Positions 46,734-56,246 are shown, numbered from the stretch's first letter. The stretch: DNA of 64,000 bases from Polaribacter sp. (GCA_029238315.1 JAQWGI010000008.1:1-64000), one strand, 5' to 3'. Made by a program: numbers and translations. The notes: generated by a model not told the origin, from the sequence alone.

Positions 46734-47375
46734 ATGAACAAATTCAGCTCAAAATACTTCTCCTATTTTCCAATCTTTGGACTTGGTTTATATGTAATAA
46801 TATTTACTATTGCAGTTTTAGATTATCCTGGTGGATCTGACAATTATCCAAATGCCACAACCGGTTACAGCTTTTTTCATAATTTTTTGTGCGACGCTAT
46901 GAACCCAATTACTCAGGGCGGAGCTTTAAATGAAGCTAGATTTATGGCTGTTATTTCTCATTTAATCTTAAGCCTCTCAATGATTTCTTTCTTTTATATT
47001 TTACCTAAAATTTTTGATGTAAAAAATAAAAACACAAAATTAATTACTGTTTTTGGTATGGCATCAATGATTGCATTGATGTTTATGTATACAGAATATC
47101 ATGATTTAATTGTAACCATAACAGGTGTTTTAGGTGCAATTGCATTGATTCCGTTTTTTATAGAACTGAGAAGCTTTAAAAACAAAGGATTAAAGCGTAT
47201 CGCTTACCTCTGCTATACATTAAGTATTATAGTGTTTTTAATTTTTGAAACCAAAATAGGCATCTATTACCTTCCTATTATACAGAAAATAACTTTTTTT
47301 GCAGATTCTTATTGGGTAATATGGTCTTGTCTTTTTGTAATTAAGAAAAATAAAGCAACTTTAAATATCGCCTAA
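46734..47375 (+). CDS. Multi-helix membrane protein, DUF998-like
   Basis: About 213 residues from the ATG at 46734 (MNKFSSKYFSYFPIFG). An ATG at 46704 adds ten residues. Six membrane helices can be drawn (about 10-30, 70-90, 105-120, 125-140, 155-175, 190-205). The first loop PGGSDNYPNATTGYSFFHNFLCD resembles the DUF998 family. No function is known. It converges on rsmG with only 3 bp between the stops, so no space for a terminator. Confidence 0.75.
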   Translation: MNKFSSKYFSYFPIFGLGLYVIIFTIAVLDYPGGSDNYPNATTGYSFFHNFLCDAMNPITQGGALNEARFMAVISHLILSLSMISFFYILPKIFDVKNKNTKLITVFGMASMIALMFMYTEYHDLIVTITGVLGAIALIPFFIELRSFKNKGLKRIAYLCYTLSIIVFLIFETKIGIYYLPIIQKITFFADSYWVIWSCLFVIKKNKATLNIA

Positions 47376-47378
47376 AAA

Positions 47379-48011
47379 CTATTTTCCCTTGTGCTTCATT
47401 GGTAAATGCACTACTTTTTTGGTTTCAAAAAAAGCTTCATCAAAGTAGTCTGGTAAATTATAAGTAGTGGCAGAAGTGTATTTTGCTAACTCTTCAGACA
47501 AATCACCGCCTTTTAGGTATAAGATTCCGTTTTTTAAATCATGTTGTTGCTTTTTAGCAATTTTTCCTTTATTCCAGCGTACAAAAGTTTCCATTTGTGC
47601 AACAGCTCTACTTACAATAAAATCATATTCTTCTTTTACTTCTTCAACTCTACCATGAGTTGTTTTTACATTTTGCAACCCTAAACCTTCAACAACTTCG
47701 TTTACTACCTTAATTTTTTTACCGATAGAATCTACCAAATGAAAATTTGTTTCTGGAAATAAAATAGCTAACGGAATACCAGGAAACCCACCACCAGTTC
47801 CAACGTCCATTACATTTGCACCTGGTTTAAACTCCATCACCTTTGCAATTCCTAAAGAATGAAGTACGTGGCGCAAATACAGCTCATCTATATCCTTTCT
47901 AGAAACCACATTGATTTTTAAATTCCAATCTTGATACAACTCTTGCAATTTTGAAAACTGAGCAACCTGAATTTCTGTTAAATTTTTGAAGTATTTCTGT
48001 ATAATTTCCAT
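47379..48011 (-). CDS. rsmG: 16S rRNA (guanine527-N7)-methyltransferase RsmG
   Basis: 210 residues, normal length. SAM-binding core MDVGTGGGFPGIPLAILFP, then LVDSIGKKIKVVNEVV, RVEEVKEEYDFIVSRAVAQM and the N-terminal LNLKINVVSRKDIDELYLRHVLHSL. It methylates G527 of 16S rRNA. Minus-strand TAAGTTTG at 48029-48036 is a plausible -7 box, 17 nt before the start. It is divergent from the desaturase gene. Confidence 0.96.
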   Translation of the reverse strand: MEIIQKYFKNLTEIQVAQFSKLQELYQDWNLKINVVSRKDIDELYLRHVLHSLGIAKVMEFKPGANVMDVGTGGGFPGIPLAILFPETNFHLVDSIGKKIKVVNEVVEGLGLQNVKTTHGRVEEVKEEYDFIVSRAVAQMETFVRWNKGKIAKKQQHDLKNGILYLKGGDLSEELAKYTSATTYNLPDYFDEAFFETKKVVHLPMKHKGK

Positions 48012-48028
48012 AAACTTGTAATAAGTTG

Positions 48029-48036
48029 CAAACTTA
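48029..48036 (-). promoter_or_regulatory. -7 box of rsmG
   Basis: TAAGTTTG on the minus strand, 17 nt before the rsmG ATG. Confidence 0.45.
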
Positions 48037-48103
48037 GTTAAATGTTCACAAACAATTCATAACAAAAACTGATGTTTATCATACTTAGAAACCACAAAAA
48101 GCA

Positions 48104-48111
48104 TATTTTTG
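48104..48111 (+). promoter_or_regulatory. -7 box of the desaturase gene
   Basis: TATTTTTG, 22 nt before the ATG at 48134. Confidence 0.5.
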
Positions 48112-48133
48112 TCAATTACAAACAAACAACTAC

Positions 48134-49228
48134 ATGAAAACTATTAATTTTTCTAGAATAGATAAAGCTAAATTTTTTAGAACACTTAACAAACGTGTAA
48201 ATTCTTACTTTAAAGAAAACAACTTGAAACGTACTGGAAACTGGAAACTCTACTCAAAAGCTGTTCTTATGTTTTCATTATTCTTAGTGCCTTTTATTTT
48301 AATTTTAACGATTTCTATGCCGCAATGGGTAATGGCTTTGTTAATGATTGTAACTGGTGTTGGAATGGCCGGAGTTGGCATGAATGTTATGCATGATAGC
48401 AATCACGAATCTTTTTCTAGTAAAAAATGGGTGAATAAATTAATGGGAAGTAGCATTTATATCCTTGCCGGAAATGTATATAACTGGAAAGTACAGCACA
48501 ACGTACTACACCATACTTTTACCAATGTAAAAGATCATGATGAAGATATTGATGCAGGTAGAATTATTCGATTCTCGAAACATTCTAAATGGTTTAAGAT
48601 TCATCAATTTCAAAAATACTATTCAATTTTTTTATACGGATTACTAACTATTAATTGGGCAATCACTACAGATATAAAGCAAATGCGTAGTTACCTAAAG
48701 CGTAAATTATCTTATGGTAAATTTCCAAATCCAAAAGTAGAATGGACCAAATTAATTATCTCTAAAGTTGTGTATTATGCACTTTGGATTGCTTTACCTC
48801 TTTTAGTTTTAGACATTGCTTGGTGGAAAGTTATCATCGGGTTTTTAGTAATGCATTATACTGCAGGAATGATTTTAAGTTTGGTTTTTCAACTAGCTCA
48901 TATTGTACCAAACACAAAAATGCCAATACCAGATAAAGAAGGTAATTTAGAGCATACCTGGGCAGTACATCAGCTGTATACAACCTCTAATTTTGCGCCA
49001 AGCAATTGGATTGTTAACTTTTACACTGGCGGTCTAAATCACCAAGTAGAGCATCATATTTTTCCTCATATTTCTCATGTTCATTATCAGAAATTAGCTA
49101 CAATTGTAAAAGATACCGCTAAAGAATTTAATTTACCATATAATGAATATCAAACTACTAGAAGAGCAATTATTGAGCACTTTAAACATTTAGGTAACTT
49201 AGGAAAACAACCAGAAATAGTCGCATAA
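48134..49228 (+). CDS. Membrane fatty acid desaturase
   Basis: 364 residues. Three His boxes bind the di-iron centre: HDSNH (87-91), HNVLHH (122-127) and HQVEHH (303-308). The HQVEHH third box is typical of front-end or acyl-CoA/acyl-lipid desaturases. Membrane helices flank them (about 45-85 and 165-255). No cytochrome b5 domain is present. It introduces a double bond in fatty acids, likely for cold adaptation of the membrane. The aminotransferase starts 27 bp later. The position of the double bond cannot be told. Confidence 0.93.
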   Translation: MKTINFSRIDKAKFFRTLNKRVNSYFKENNLKRTGNWKLYSKAVLMFSLFLVPFILILTISMPQWVMALLMIVTGVGMAGVGMNVMHDSNHESFSSKKWVNKLMGSSIYILAGNVYNWKVQHNVLHHTFTNVKDHDEDIDAGRIIRFSKHSKWFKIHQFQKYYSIFLYGLLTINWAITTDIKQMRSYLKRKLSYGKFPNPKVEWTKLIISKVVYYALWIALPLLVLDIAWWKVIIGFLVMHYTAGMILSLVFQLAHIVPNTKMPIPDKEGNLEHTWAVHQLYTTSNFAPSNWIVNFYTGGLNHQVEHHIFPHISHVHYQKLATIVKDTAKEFNLPYNEYQTTRRAIIEHFKHLGNLGKQPEIVA

Positions 49229-49255
49229 AAATTAACTTTTAGAATTTTACTTACC

Positions 49256-50443
49256 ATGTCAAACCCATTATCAGACAGAATAAAAAGTTTACCCGTTTCT
49301 CAAACATTGGCAATGGCCGCAAAAGCAAGAGAATTAAAAACTGCAGGGAAAGATATTATCAGTTTAAGTTTGGGCGAACCAGATTTTAATACGCCAGATT
49401 TTATTAAAAATGCAGCTATTGAGGCCATAAATCAAGATTACAATTCTTATACACCTGTCGATGGCTATGTAGAGTTAAAAGAAGCTATTTGTGTTAAATT
49501 TAAACGTGATAATGCGCTAAATTACAATCCAAATCAAATTGTCGTTTCTACAGGGGCAAAACAATCAATTGCAAATATTGCGCAAGTATTACTAAACCCT
49601 GGTGATGATGTTTTATTACCAGCTCCATATTGGGTAAGCTATTCTGCAATTGCTACTTTATGTGAAGCTAATTTTATTGAAATTCCGTCTTCAATCGAAA
49701 ACGATTTTAAAATAACTCCTGCGCAACTAGAAGCTGCAATTACACCAAATACAAAAATGATTTTCTTTAATTCGCCAAATAACCCTAGTGGAACAATATA
49801 CAGCGAACAAGAATACAGAGATCTGGCAAAGGTGCTTGAAAAACACCCAAAAATATTTATTTTATCAGACGAGATTTACGAACATATTAATTACGGCGAA
49901 AAGCCTTTTAGCTTTGCCGCTATTGAAAACATGTTCGATAGAACAATAACCGTAAATGGTCTAGCAAAGGCATTTGCAATGACAGGCTGGAGAATTGGAT
50001 ATATTGGTGGTCCAGAATGGATTGCAAAAGCATGTACTAAAATGCAAGGACAAATTACGTCTGGCACAAATTGTATTGCACAGAGGGCGGCAATTACAGC
50101 TGTTCTAGCAGATCCAAGCGAAGTGCAATTTATGGTAAATGAATTTAAAAACCGAAGAGATATGGTTTTAGATTTATTAGGAAAAATAAATGGTTTTAAA
50201 CTAAATACACCACCAGGTGCATTTTATGTTTTACCAGATATATCTACTTTCTTTGGAAAAATAATCAAAGGACAATTAATTAATAATGCCAATGATTTTT
50301 CTATGCTATTGTTAGAAAAAGCGAATGTTGCAACTGTTACAGGTGAAGCTTTTGGTGCACCAAATTGTATTCGTTTATCATATGCCGCATCAGTAGAACA
50401 ATTACAAGAAGCAATTAAAAGAATAAAAAATGTATTGAGCTAA
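49256..50443 (+). CDS. PLP-dependent class I aminotransferase (aspartate aminotransferase type)
   Basis: 395 residues. Fold type I motifs: NSPNNPSGTIYSE, SDEIYEHINYG, and the PLP lysine K238 in VNGLAKAFAMTGWRIGYIGG; the C-terminal NCIRLSYA carries the carboxylate-binding Arg. The sequence fits the Ib subgroup of aspartate aminotransferases, but substrate specificity within this group is broad. It is 27 bp after the desaturase, and a strong terminator follows. Confidence 0.93.
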   Translation: MSNPLSDRIKSLPVSQTLAMAAKARELKTAGKDIISLSLGEPDFNTPDFIKNAAIEAINQDYNSYTPVDGYVELKEAICVKFKRDNALNYNPNQIVVSTGAKQSIANIAQVLLNPGDDVLLPAPYWVSYSAIATLCEANFIEIPSSIENDFKITPAQLEAAITPNTKMIFFNSPNNPSGTIYSEQEYRDLAKVLEKHPKIFILSDEIYEHINYGEKPFSFAAIENMFDRTITVNGLAKAFAMTGWRIGYIGGPEWIAKACTKMQGQITSGTNCIAQRAAITAVLADPSEVQFMVNEFKNRRDMVLDLLGKINGFKLNTPPGAFYVLPDISTFFGKIIKGQLINNANDFSMLLLEKANVATVTGEAFGAPNCIRLSYAASVEQLQEAIKRIKNVLS

Positions 50444-50461
50444 CAATCAGTATTTTTTAAG

Positions 50462-50502
50462 AAAATAAAAACCTCATTTTTAGAAAATGAGGTTTTTATT
50501 TT
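50462..50502. terminator. Bidirectional terminator with a perfect 19-bp stem
   Basis: Arms 50462-50480 and 50484-50502 are exact reverse complements with a TAG loop; the core is AAACCTCATTTT. It lies between convergent genes. Confidence 0.9.
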
Positions 50503-50515
50503 AAAAAGGCTAAGT

Positions 50516-51013
50516 CTAAAACGGAATTTCATTATGATCTTTTTTTTTGCTACTTTTTCGCTTATAAATCAATTCTTTTTTTAGGTACAAATAAAGCTTG
50601 TCATAATCTATAATTGCTTTCCCCTTTTCTAAAATATCTGCACCAATTATACCATGAACCTCATTTGCATAATGCTGAATTAAAGCAGCATTAACATGCG
50701 CCATATCAAATAATACCAAATGGCTTTCAATGGTTTTCCACTTTCCAATCTGCATTGTATTATCTGTAGATTTTTTAGTTTCCATACCAGTAGCTCCAGC
50801 ACCAGCCGCTTTAGTTTCTGACACTTCTGCATCTAACATAAAATAATCAATTACATCTAAGCCAACACAAGAGTTAGATGCTCCGGTATCTAATATAAAT
50901 CGCCCTTTTACTCCATTAATTTTAGCTTTTAACTCTAAATGATTTGTAGCAATTTTTTTGAGTTTAATTTTTACATAATTCTTTTTCTTTAATACTTTTC
51001 TCAAACTTGGCAT
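50516..51013 (-). CDS. Retropepsin-like aspartic protease (clan AA)
   Basis: 165 residues. RFILDTGASNSCVG carries the catalytic Asp42 in the D-T-G-A motif, followed by GAGATGM and HGIIGADIL, the conserved flap and second-half signature. A single-domain form should act as a dimer, as in retropepsins. No signal peptide is present; the basic N-terminus (RKVLKKKNYVKIKLKK) is not cleavable by eye. The substrate is unknown. Divergent from tatD. Confidence 0.85.
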   Translation of the reverse strand: MPSLRKVLKKKNYVKIKLKKIATNHLELKAKINGVKGRFILDTGASNSCVGLDVIDYFMLDAEVSETKAAGAGATGMETKKSTDNTMQIGKWKTIESHLVLFDMAHVNAALIQHYANEVHGIIGADILEKGKAIIDYDKLYLYLKKELIYKRKSSKKKDHNEIPF

Positions 51014-51020
51014 TTAACTG

Positions 51021-51028
51021 TATTTTTG
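51021..51028 (+). promoter_or_regulatory. -7 box of tatD
   Basis: TATTTTTG, 21 nt before the tatD ATG. Confidence 0.45.
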
Positions 51029-51049
51029 TATTGCTAAAATACATTTTTA

Positions 51050-51814
51050 ATGATTACCGATACACATACACATTTATATTCAGAGCAATTTGATGAAGAT
51101 AGAAACGAAATGATGCAACGTGCAAAAGACGCTGGCGTTTCACGTTTTTTTATTCCTGCGATCGATAGTTCCTATACAAAAAGTATGTTAGAATTAGAAT
51201 CAAACTTTAAAGGTGCTGTATTTTTAATGATGGGTCTACATCCTACTTCTGTAAAAGAAAATTACAAAGAAGAATTAGCGCATGTTAAAGAATGGATCGA
51301 TAAACGAGGCTTTTACGCAATAGGAGAAATCGGAATTGATTTGTATTGGGATAAAAGCTTTTTAGCACAACAACAAGAGGCTTTTAAGACGCAAATACAA
51401 TGGGCTAAAGAAAAAAAAATACCAATTGTAATTCATTGTAGAGATGCTTTTGATGAAATTTTTGAAGTCTTAGAAACAGAAAAGAGCGATGATTTGTTTG
51501 GGATATTTCATTGTTTTACAGGAACCTTAGCACAAGCAAAAAAAGCTATTACTTATAACATGAAATTAGGAATTGGTGGAGTTGCAACTTTTAAAAATGG
51601 CAAAATTGATCAATTTTTAAATGAAATCGACATCAAACATATTGTTTTAGAAACAGATTCTCCATATCTAGCGCCTAAACCTTATCGTGGAAAACGAAAC
51701 GAAAGTTCTTACATAACCCAAGTTGTTGAAAAATTAGCTGGAATTTATGATTTAACTTTCCAAGAAATTGCCGAAATTACTACTCAAAATTCAAAAGAAG
51801 TATTTGGAATCTAA
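51050..51814 (+). CDS. tatD: TatD family metal-dependent hydrolase (DNase)
   Basis: 254 residues. Metal-site motifs: TDTHTHLY, GLHPTSV, AIGEIGIDLYWD, PIVIHCRDA, FHCFTGT and ETDSPYLAPKPYRGKRNE. TatD enzymes are metal-dependent nucleases or deoxyribonucleases in DNA repair or turnover. Its 3' end overlaps the start of the ogt-like gene by 11 bases in another frame. Confidence 0.95.
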   Translation: MITDTHTHLYSEQFDEDRNEMMQRAKDAGVSRFFIPAIDSSYTKSMLELESNFKGAVFLMMGLHPTSVKENYKEELAHVKEWIDKRGFYAIGEIGIDLYWDKSFLAQQQEAFKTQIQWAKEKKIPIVIHCRDAFDEIFEVLETEKSDDLFGIFHCFTGTLAQAKKAITYNMKLGIGGVATFKNGKIDQFLNEIDIKHIVLETDSPYLAPKPYRGKRNESSYITQVVEKLAGIYDLTFQEIAEITTQNSKEVFGI

Positions 51815-52304
51815 CCAAACAGTATATTATAAAACACCTATTGGAACTGCAAAAATAGCTGGTGATAAAAACGGTATTCAATCTATTTCTGTGTTGGATG
51901 AAGATTTCTCTACTCCGCTCGAAATGACAAAGTCGGAAGAAATTGCTGCATATCTTAAAGACTGTATTTCGCAATTAGATGAATATTTTTCTGGAAAAAG
52001 AACTGAGTTCGATTTAAAATTAAATCCGAAAGGGACCGAATTCCAACAAAAAGTTTGGAAAGAATTATTGAACATTCCGTTTAATAAAACCAGAACGTAT
52101 TTAGAGCAATCTAAAGCTCTTGGCGATGTAAAAGCAATCAGAGCTGTTGCTTCAGCTAACGGAAAAAATCCAATTTGGATTGTAATCCCTTGTCATCGTG
52201 TAATTGGCTCTGATGGTTCTATAACAGGATATGCTGGTGGAATTTGGCGAAAAAAATGGTTATTAGATCACGAAAATCCAGTAAAGCAGCAATCATTATT
52301 TTAA
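51804..52304 (+). CDS. ogt: Methylated-DNA--[protein]-cysteine S-methyltransferase
   Basis: About 166 residues from a TTG at 51804 (LESNQTVYYKTPIGTAKIAG); a TTG at 51768 is also open but would add sequence outside the family. The active site I-P-C130-HRV is intact, as are FQQKVWKELLNIPFNKTRTY, ASANGKNP and GYAGGIWRKKWLLDHE. It transfers alkyl groups from O6-alkylguanine to its own Cys. Residues around DEDFSTPLEMTKS (51896-51934) are encoded by a dispersed-repeat-like sequence lying in a variable linker. Confidence 0.92.
   Translation: MESNQTVYYKTPIGTAKIAGDKNGIQSISVLDEDFSTPLEMTKSEEIAAYLKDCISQLDEYFSGKRTEFDLKLNPKGTEFQQKVWKELLNIPFNKTRTYLEQSKALGDVKAIRAVASANGKNPIWIVIPCHRVIGSDGSITGYAGGIWRKKWLLDHENPVKQQSLF
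51902..51932. repeat. Dispersed CHFERSREI-type repeat embedded in ogt
   Basis: AGATTTCTCTACTCCGCTCG then AAATGACAAAG resembles the intergenic repeat of many Bacteroidota and other genomes whose spurious translation contains CHFERSREI; that peptide appears in the minus-strand frame here. It reads through in frame as DFSTPLEMTK. Confidence 0.6.
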
Positions 52305-52321
52305 ACTATTTTTACAATTAT

Positions 52322-52329
52322 TACGTTTG
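52322..52329 (+). promoter_or_regulatory. -7 box directly before the 52336 gene
   Basis: TACGTTTG ends 6 nt before the ATG at 52336, implying a leaderless or near-leaderless mRNA and ruling out a TTG start at 52327. Confidence 0.45.
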
Positions 52330-52335
52330 CAATGT

Positions 52336-55300
52336 ATGATTAAGAAAATTGTTTTTTTTTATTTCCTTTTCCTAGGTTTAACTACAACTGCACAAGTTAA
52401 ATCTAAAGAATTTCGTTCAAAAAAAATTGAACTTGTAAACGACACCATTCAAATTGATACTGTAAACATCAATTCGCAATTGTTTAAGGTATTTAACGCT
52501 TCAAAAGAAAGAATTTCTTCTTTAGAATATCAAATCGATTTTATGAATGCAACACTTATTATTGATTCAAAAAAGCACCCAATTATTACGGTTGAATATT
52601 TTCGATTTCCTGATTTTGTTACGAAAATATACCAGAAATATGATGAACGTATTATTGTACCCAACACCAATAACACAAAAAAACTTTACAGTTTAACTAC
52701 TAATAAAATTACTCAAAAAAAAGAACTCTTTAACAACTTAGAAACATCCGGTAATATAACTAGAGGCCTAACTATTGGAAATAATCAAAACTCGGTTGTA
52801 AACTCATCTTTAGATTTAACAATTAAAGGGAATCTAACAAAAGACGTAACCATAAAAGCAAACATTTTTGACACGAATATTCCGTTACAAAACAACGGGT
52901 ATTCTCAAAGTATTACAGATTTTGACAGAATATTTATGGAATTTGAGCACAAAAATTGGCGTGTAAAAGCGGGTGATTTAGATTTGGTAAGTAACGAGAG
53001 TTATTTTATGCCGTTTACTAAAAAAGCATCTGGAATAGAAGTTGAAGCAAATATAAATAGCAATTTAAAAGCATTAGCTTCTGGAGCAGTTGTTAGAGGG
53101 AAATTTACAAGTTTTAAGTTTGTAGGTAAAGAAGGAAACCAAGGTCCATATAAAATTGTTGGCCCCAATAATGAACTTTTTATTACTATTGTTGCAGGAA
53201 GCGATGCGCTCTACGCAAATGGCATTCAATTAAATAGAGGAGAAAATAAAGATTACACCATAGATTACAACAATTCTGAAATTCGTTTTAACACTACTTT
53301 CCCAGTAACAAACGACGTTCGTTTTCATTTAGACTATCAATATTCTAATGGAAACTATACGCGTTTTGTTACGTACGAAAAAGCAACTTACAAAACTGAA
53401 AAATTGATTATTAATGGGCTTTTTTACAATGAAAATGATGCTAAAAATCAGCCAATTCAACAAAATTTATCTGATGAACAAAAGCAAATTTTAGCAAATG
53501 CTGGGAACGATAATTCTAAAATGTTTGCAAATAGTGCTTACAAAGATGTGTATTCTGAAAACAGAATTTTATACAAAAAAATAACAAACGGAGGGGTTGA
53601 AAATTTTGAATATTCAACAAACAACAAAGACGAATTATACAATGTAACTTTTAGTTTTATTGGTGCAAATAAAGGCAATTATGTATTAGATAAAACGATT
53701 GCAATTGGGAGTATTTACAAATATGTTGGAATAAATTTAGGAAATTATCAACCGAAAATAAGATTGACTGCTCCATCAAAATCTCAAGTTGCAGTGATAA
53801 ATACAACGTATAATTCTTCTAAAAGAACAAGTTTTTTTGGAGAACTTGCATTAAGCAATAATGATGCAAATTTATTTTCTTCAATTGATAATTCTCAAAA
53901 CAAAGGTTTAGCCGCAAAATTAAAATGGAATCAAGTTTTAATTGACAAAAAATGGAAATTCTCAACAGATATTGCATACGAATTTATACATCAAAATTTT
54001 GCTACAGAACAGCGTTTTCAGAGTGTAGAATTTAATCGTGATTGGAGTATTGTAAATCCGCTAGGAAATCGAAATCAAATAAACACACAAATTATTTTAG
54101 AGAACAAACAAAATTCTAAATATGTTTATGGATTTAATCTGATTAATTATGTTGATAATTACAATGGAATTAAACACAAATTTAACAGTTTAACAAAAAT
54201 TAAAAATACAAATTTTAGCTCTTTTATTAGTTTATTAAATAGCTCATCAACCATAAAAAAGAATAATTTCTTAAGAGCAAAAGGAAAAATTGAACATTCT
54301 TTTTCAAAATCTTGGATTGGCGGTTTTATCAATTTAGAAACTAATAAAATCGAATCAAAATCTAATCAACAACTTAATAATTTAAGTCATCAATTTAAAG
54401 AGTACGAAACGTATATTGGCCTAGGAGATTCAACAAAAATTAACACTAAAATTGGATTTAATTTTAGACAAAACGATAGTATTAGAAACAATGCTTTTAC
54501 AAAAATAAATTCAAGAAAAACCTATTATATAAAAAGTAGAATTTTACAAAATAACTCGAGTAATTTATCGGTTTTTGCAAATTACAGAACTACAGATAAT
54601 GCATTTTCTAATAACGAAAAAGCATTAAATTCTAAAATTGTTTATGGACAAAAACTCTTTTATAATTTCATCAATTTTAATAGCGTTTATGAAACTTCTT
54701 CTGGTAATGTTCCACAACAAGAATATGTATATATTAAGACCGAACCTGGACAAGGTTTTTATACTTGGATTGACTACAACAACAATGGAATTAAAGAATT
54801 TAATGAGTTTGAAATTGCTATTTACAAAGATCAAGCAGAATATTTACGTGTTGCGTTGCCAAACATTACTTTTATAAGTACACAACGTGCAAAATGGCAA
54901 CAGGTTTTTACGATAAATCCGTCTCAATGGTCTAATAAAACTGGAATTAAAAAAACGCTTTCTCATTTTTACAATCAAACAAATTTTGTGGTTAACAATG
55001 AGCAAAAAAAAATAAATGATTCTTTTAATTTGAATCCGTTTGATATTAACGAATCCAAATTACTAGGTTTAAATTTTAGTTTGAGAAACAGCTTGTATTT
55101 AAACAAGAATCAAGATAATTACAGTGTTATTTTCACCTACGCAACTTCAAAAAATAAGCGTCTGTATAACATCGGAAATCAAGAAAACAACACCAAATTA
55201 CATCAGTTAGAATTCTCTCATAAATTATCTACTTTTTGGCTTTTTGATTTTAAATCAAACACTTCCAAAAACGAAGTAATCACTGAAAATTTCACAAATC

Positions 55301-55713
55301 AGAATTATAAAATTAAAGCGTATGAATTAGCGCCGAAATTCTCCTTTGAGTACAGTAAAAATCATCAATTTTCGTTTTTCTATAATTACAAGAACAAAGA
55401 AAATAGCATTGCTAGTTTAGAAACATTGCAACAACAAAAAGTAGGAAGTGCTTATTATTACAAATCAACCAAAAACACATTAATTAGAGCGGAGTTTAAT
55501 TTATTTCATAACGATTTTACAGGAAATCAAAATAGCCCAGTTGCGTATCAAATATTAGAAGGGTTGCAAGCTGGAAAAAATTATACGTGGTCTTTGGTGT
55601 ATCAGCAAAAAATCAATTCATTTATCAATTTAAACTTTAATTATTTAGGGCGAAAAGGAGAGAGTTCTGTTATAATTCATACTGGCACTGTACAGTTAAG
55701 AGCTGATTTTTAA
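52336..55713 (+). CDS. Large outer-membrane beta-barrel/surface protein, SprA-like sequence features
   Basis: About 1125 residues. A signal peptide (MIKKIVFFYFLFLGLTTTAQ) is followed by a small N-terminal domain, then a beta-rich region with GNITRGLTIGNNQNSVVNSS, VRGKFTSFKFVGKEGNQGPY and YANGIQLNRGENKDYTIDYN, the pattern seen in SprA and in large barrel proteins of gliding Bacteroidota. From about residue 480 to the C-terminal phenylalanine (VQLRADF), long amphipathic strands suggest a large barrel. It is far shorter than SprA (more than 2000 residues), so it is not SprA itself. Function unknown; translocation or surface assembly is a guess. Confidence 0.8.
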   Translation: MIKKIVFFYFLFLGLTTTAQVKSKEFRSKKIELVNDTIQIDTVNINSQLFKVFNASKERISSLEYQIDFMNATLIIDSKKHPIITVEYFRFPDFVTKIYQKYDERIIVPNTNNTKKLYSLTTNKITQKKELFNNLETSGNITRGLTIGNNQNSVVNSSLDLTIKGNLTKDVTIKANIFDTNIPLQNNGYSQSITDFDRIFMEFEHKNWRVKAGDLDLVSNESYFMPFTKKASGIEVEANINSNLKALASGAVVRGKFTSFKFVGKEGNQGPYKIVGPNNELFITIVAGSDALYANGIQLNRGENKDYTIDYNNSEIRFNTTFPVTNDVRFHLDYQYSNGNYTRFVTYEKATYKTEKLIINGLFYNENDAKNQPIQQNLSDEQKQILANAGNDNSKMFANSAYKDVYSENRILYKKITNGGVENFEYSTNNKDELYNVTFSFIGANKGNYVLDKTIAIGSIYKYVGINLGNYQPKIRLTAPSKSQVAVINTTYNSSKRTSFFGELALSNNDANLFSSIDNSQNKGLAAKLKWNQVLIDKKWKFSTDIAYEFIHQNFATEQRFQSVEFNRDWSIVNPLGNRNQINTQIILENKQNSKYVYGFNLINYVDNYNGIKHKFNSLTKIKNTNFSSFISLLNSSSTIKKNNFLRAKGKIEHSFSKSWIGGFINLETNKIESKSNQQLNNLSHQFKEYETYIGLGDSTKINTKIGFNFRQNDSIRNNAFTKINSRKTYYIKSRILQNNSSNLSVFANYRTTDNAFSNNEKALNSKIVYGQKLFYNFINFNSVYETSSGNVPQQEYVYIKTEPGQGFYTWIDYNNNGIKEFNEFEIAIYKDQAEYLRVALPNITFISTQRAKWQQVFTINPSQWSNKTGIKKTLSHFYNQTNFVVNNEQKKINDSFNLNPFDINESKLLGLNFSLRNSLYLNKNQDNYSVIFTYATSKNKRLYNIGNQENNTKLHQLEFSHKLSTFWLFDFKSNTSKNEVITENFTNQNYKIKAYELAPKFSFEYSKNHQFSFFYNYKNKENSIASLETLQQQKVGSAYYYKSTKNTLIRAEFNLFHNDFTGNQNSPVAYQILEGLQAGKNYTWSLVYQQKINSFINLNFNYLGRKGESSVIIHTGTVQLRADF

Positions 55714-55770
55714 ACTATTTAGTTTCATTATAAATTCATTTTCAGAATATTATATTCAATTATTTTGTCT

Positions 55771-55778
55771 TAGATTTG
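55771..55778 (+). promoter_or_regulatory. -7 box of the metal-efflux operon
   Basis: TAGATTTG, 8 nt before the first ATG of the operon (55787). Confidence 0.4.
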
Positions 55779-55786
55779 TAATAATC

Positions 55787-56179
55787 ATGATGAAGTTTTT
55801 TTCAATATTACTATCCAGTTTAATACTTGTGCAAAGTTTAAACATAAGCATTGAAGACATCTCAAAGCTTAATGTATTATTAGAGCATGCCAAATATCAT
55901 CAAGAAAATTATGGTGATTCTTTTTTAGAGTTTTTAAGTGAACATTATGGAAGTGGAATTACAGAAGGGGATAACAATAATCATAAAGAGCACAAAGATT
56001 TACCATTTAAACACGACAACAATACTTGCTATAATCTAAACTGGACAATTAACTTAAGCGGAGCCTTTGTTGTCAAAAACACAACAGCTTTAGAATCTTC
56101 AACACCTAACTTTTTTTACAAAGAATCTACATCTATGTTTGAAAAACAAACTGTTTTTCAACCTCCCAAATTATCATAA
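55787..56179 (+). CDS. Small exported protein at the head of a metal-efflux operon
   Basis: 130 residues; a second ATG at 55790 is also possible. A short hydrophobic N-terminus (FFSILLSSLILVQSLNIS) may be a signal. The middle has a His/Asp/Lys-rich stretch (DNNNHKEHKDLPFKHDNN) that could bind metal. It lies 67 bp upstream of the RND gene, on the same strand. Genes of this size often precede CusA-type pumps in Flavobacteriia; I recognise no named family. A metal-sensing or periplasmic binding role is inference. Confidence 0.65.
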   Translation: MMKFFSILLSSLILVQSLNISIEDISKLNVLLEHAKYHQENYGDSFLEFLSEHYGSGITEGDNNNHKEHKDLPFKHDNNTCYNLNWTINLSGAFVVKNTTALESSTPNFFYKESTSMFEKQTVFQPPKLS

Positions 56180-56246
56180 TTTATTTTTGTTTACAATAAT
56201 TTATAAGCTGTTTTTTAATAGCTTAAAACAATTTTATATATGAATT

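Noticed and set aside
52336-55713. Identification as SprA (the T9SS translocon channel)
   Set aside because: Sequence style is similar, but the length is about half of SprA.
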